Below are positions 62,767-64,000 of a stretch of 64,000 nt of DNA, in pieces. Position 1 is the first letter of the stretch; each line of letters begins with the position of its first letter. The position numbers were made by a program, and so were the translations under genes. This DNA is from Planctomycetota bacterium (lineage in GTDB: Bacteria; Planctomycetota; UBA8742; UBA2392): NCBI GenBank assembly GCA_019636195.1, contig JAHBYA010000003.1, positions 248,001 to 312,000 of the forward strand, written 5' to 3'. The notes beneath the pieces were generated by a model that was given only the letters and a program-made list of their open reading frames with translations, made no database searches and had not been told where the DNA came from.

Positions 62767-63474
62767 ATGTTTCCGCTCAAGACAACCGAGCGCGTCAACT
62801 CGTGGCCGATTGTGACGTGGTTGCTGATTGCGATCAATGTGTTCGTGTTCTCTCAGCAACTGCTGGTGACAGACATTGACGCCTTTTTCCGCACCTACGG
62901 GCTGGTTCCCGGCAACTACCGCCATCTGTTCACGGCACAGGCCGGTGAGGACCTGTCCTCGGGCGCCAAGCTGCTGCCGTTTCTCAGCTGCATGTTCCTT
63001 CATGGCGGGCTTTGGCACCTGCTGGGCAACATGCTTTCGCTGTTCGTGTTCGGGCCCAATGTGGAAGACCGCTTCGGGCATGTGCGCTTTGCCGTGATCT
63101 ACCTGGCGTGCGGTTTGGCCGCGAGCATCACACAGATACCGTTTTCGGCTGGCAGCGAGATCCCGGTGGTAGGGGCCAGTGGCGCGATTGCGGGCGTAAT
63201 GGGCGGCTTTTTTGTGCTGTTTCCGAAGGCGCGCGTGATCAGCGTCGTGCCGATCATCGTGATACCGCTGATCGTGCGGGTGCCGGCTTTCTTTTATCTG
63301 CTGTTCTGGATCGGCATGAACGTGATCAACGCGCTGACCGAGATTCAACTCAGCCCGCAAGGCGCAAAGAGCGCGGGCGTGGCGTGGTGGGCGCACATTG
63401 GCGGTTTCGTCATCGGCATGGTGTACGCCGTGACGCTGGCCCGCAAGCCGCAGGCGGAGAAGAAGCAGGAGTAG
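62767..63474 (+). CDS. Rhomboid-family intramembrane serine protease (235 aa)
   Basis: Six to seven membrane helices. The catalytic Ser138 lies in GASGAIAG and the catalytic His210 in WWAHIGGFVIG. HGGLWHLLGNM in the second helix region supplies the conserved Asn/His of rhomboids. It cleaves transmembrane helices of substrate proteins. The Gly-Cys-helix-Arg tails seen on three secreted proteins in this window are possible but unproven substrates. Confidence 0.9.
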   Translation: MFPLKTTERVNSWPIVTWLLIAINVFVFSQQLLVTDIDAFFRTYGLVPGNYRHLFTAQAGEDLSSGAKLLPFLSCMFLHGGLWHLLGNMLSLFVFGPNVEDRFGHVRFAVIYLACGLAASITQIPFSAGSEIPVVGASGAIAGVMGGFFVLFPKARVISVVPIIVIPLIVRVPAFFYLLFWIGMNVINALTEIQLSPQGAKSAGVAWWAHIGGFVIGMVYAVTLARKPQAEKKQE

Positions 63475-63519
63475 GTCCAACACTCCGGGCCACACCGGAC
63501 CCAGGCACCAGGAACTGAC

Positions 63520-64000
63520 GTGTCATACCCCTGGCATCACGAACAACCGGAAGCCGTCGTCTTTGACATGGACGGCACGCTGCTCAACAGCGGCGACTTC
63601 GGCGTTGTAGCCATTACCCGCGCATTCGAGTCAATGATTGCGCAGGGGCGGTTGCCGGGCGTGGATGCCCCGCCGCCGCCCCAAGCCATCCGCGAGCAGA
63701 TCGGTAAGCCGCCCGCTGTGTTCTATCGCGAGCTGCTGCCGGACACATTCCAGCACGTGCATGCCGAGCTGCACCACCAGACCACCCTGCACGAGCGCGA
63801 GTTTCTCACCACCGGCGTGGGCAATCTGTTCGAGGGCACGCTGGAGGTGCTGCAAGCCCTTAAGGCGTCGGGTTTGCGGCTCGCCTTGGTTAGCAATTGC
63901 AGCCGGCCCTACATGGACTGCGTGGTCGAGGTCTTCGGCCTGGATCGCTGGCTTGAGCACCGTGACTGTGTGGGCGACAAGTCAATCCCCGGCCGCAACA
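63520..64000 (+). CDS. HAD-superfamily hydrolase, 3' end outside the window
   Basis: The GTG start gives MSYPWHHEQPEAVVFDMDGTLLNSG, with the motif I aspartates at DMD. The helical cap region follows, and LALVSNCSR is the motif II segment (Ser). The frame is open to the window edge, so motifs III and IV are not seen. It is probably a phosphatase of the phosphoglycolate/beta-phosphoglucomutase type. Confidence 0.82.
   Translation, partial: MSYPWHHEQPEAVVFDMDGTLLNSGDFGVVAITRAFESMIAQGRLPGVDAPPPPQAIREQIGKPPAVFYRELLPDTFQHVHAELHHQTTLHEREFLTTGVGNLFEGTLEVLQALKASGLRLALVSNCSRPYMDCVVEVFGLDRWLEHRDCVGDKSIPGRN

Overview
The window is GC-rich bacterial chromosomal DNA with a double-membrane (Gram-negative type) gene set: lipobox proteins, an RND pump, an MMPL exporter and TrxA/TrxB-type redox genes. 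The mix of genes suggests the Planctomycetota or wider PVC group: several DUF-type membrane proteins, secreted beta-propeller, beta-helix and Ig-like proteins with a Gly-Cys-TM-Arg tail, a PTS-EIIA/diadenylate cyclase fusion, a futalosine-type UbiA, and heptameric intergenic repeats. This taxonomic placement is inference from gene content; no 16S or ribosomal protein gene is present.

Layout. (1) About 1-6306 is the end of an integrative element. It holds small uncharacterised genes, two tandem tyrosine recombinases and, inside the C-terminal codons of the second, a 3' fragment of a tRNA-Leu(UAA), which marks the attachment site. (2) 6360-12259 holds housekeeping and secreted hydrolases, including a tandem pair of M14-type peptidases of which the first has lost its zinc ligands. 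(3) 12430-18636 has a PQQ-type sugar dehydrogenase with a PKD domain, an ECF sigma factor with a membrane FecR-like partner, a strong selenoprotein candidate (in-frame UGA followed by a SECIS-like hairpin), and a DUF6544 protein. (4) 18692-27969 has tRNA-Ser(UGA) with a duplicated 3' end, an RND permease, a DinB protein, an ATP synthase beta/epsilon pair interrupted by two TM2 genes and followed by an RDD gene, and a UbiA prenyltransferase.

(5) 28029-41186 is the most distinctive region: a type II fatty-acid/polyene-like biosynthetic cluster. It encodes two intact ketosynthases, one chain-length-factor-like ketosynthase with Cys replaced by Gln, two acyl carrier proteins, a ketoreductase, a hotdog dehydratase, a retinol-saturase/CrtI-like FAD oxidoreductase, an MMPL exporter, an outer-membrane lipoprotein, a degenerate GxxExxY protein, and a PlsC acyltransferase fused to an Ntn-hydrolase domain. 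The layout resembles aryl-polyene and ladderane-type clusters but lacks the ammonia-lyase and CoA-ligase starter genes and any radical SAM gene. The likely product is an exported or membrane-attached modified polyunsaturated acyl chain; its structure is unknown.

(6) 41493-51248 encodes large secreted repeat proteins, two with the shared C-terminal sorting tail, plus HAD, zinc-ribbon/DUF2007 and SirB1-like genes. (7) 51413-64000 holds fmt, a PTS-EIIA/diadenylate cyclase fusion with a small membrane protein, a thioredoxin-TPR protein, a methyltransferase, trxB, small membrane proteins, a double cyclic-nucleotide-binding protein, two paralogous single-TM proteins, an NrdD-like protein that ends before the glycyl-radical motif, a rhomboid protease, and the start of a HAD hydrolase.

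All functional calls were made by reading motifs and composition by eye; no database search was possible. The start codons given are the ones best supported by ribosome-binding sites and conserved N-termini.
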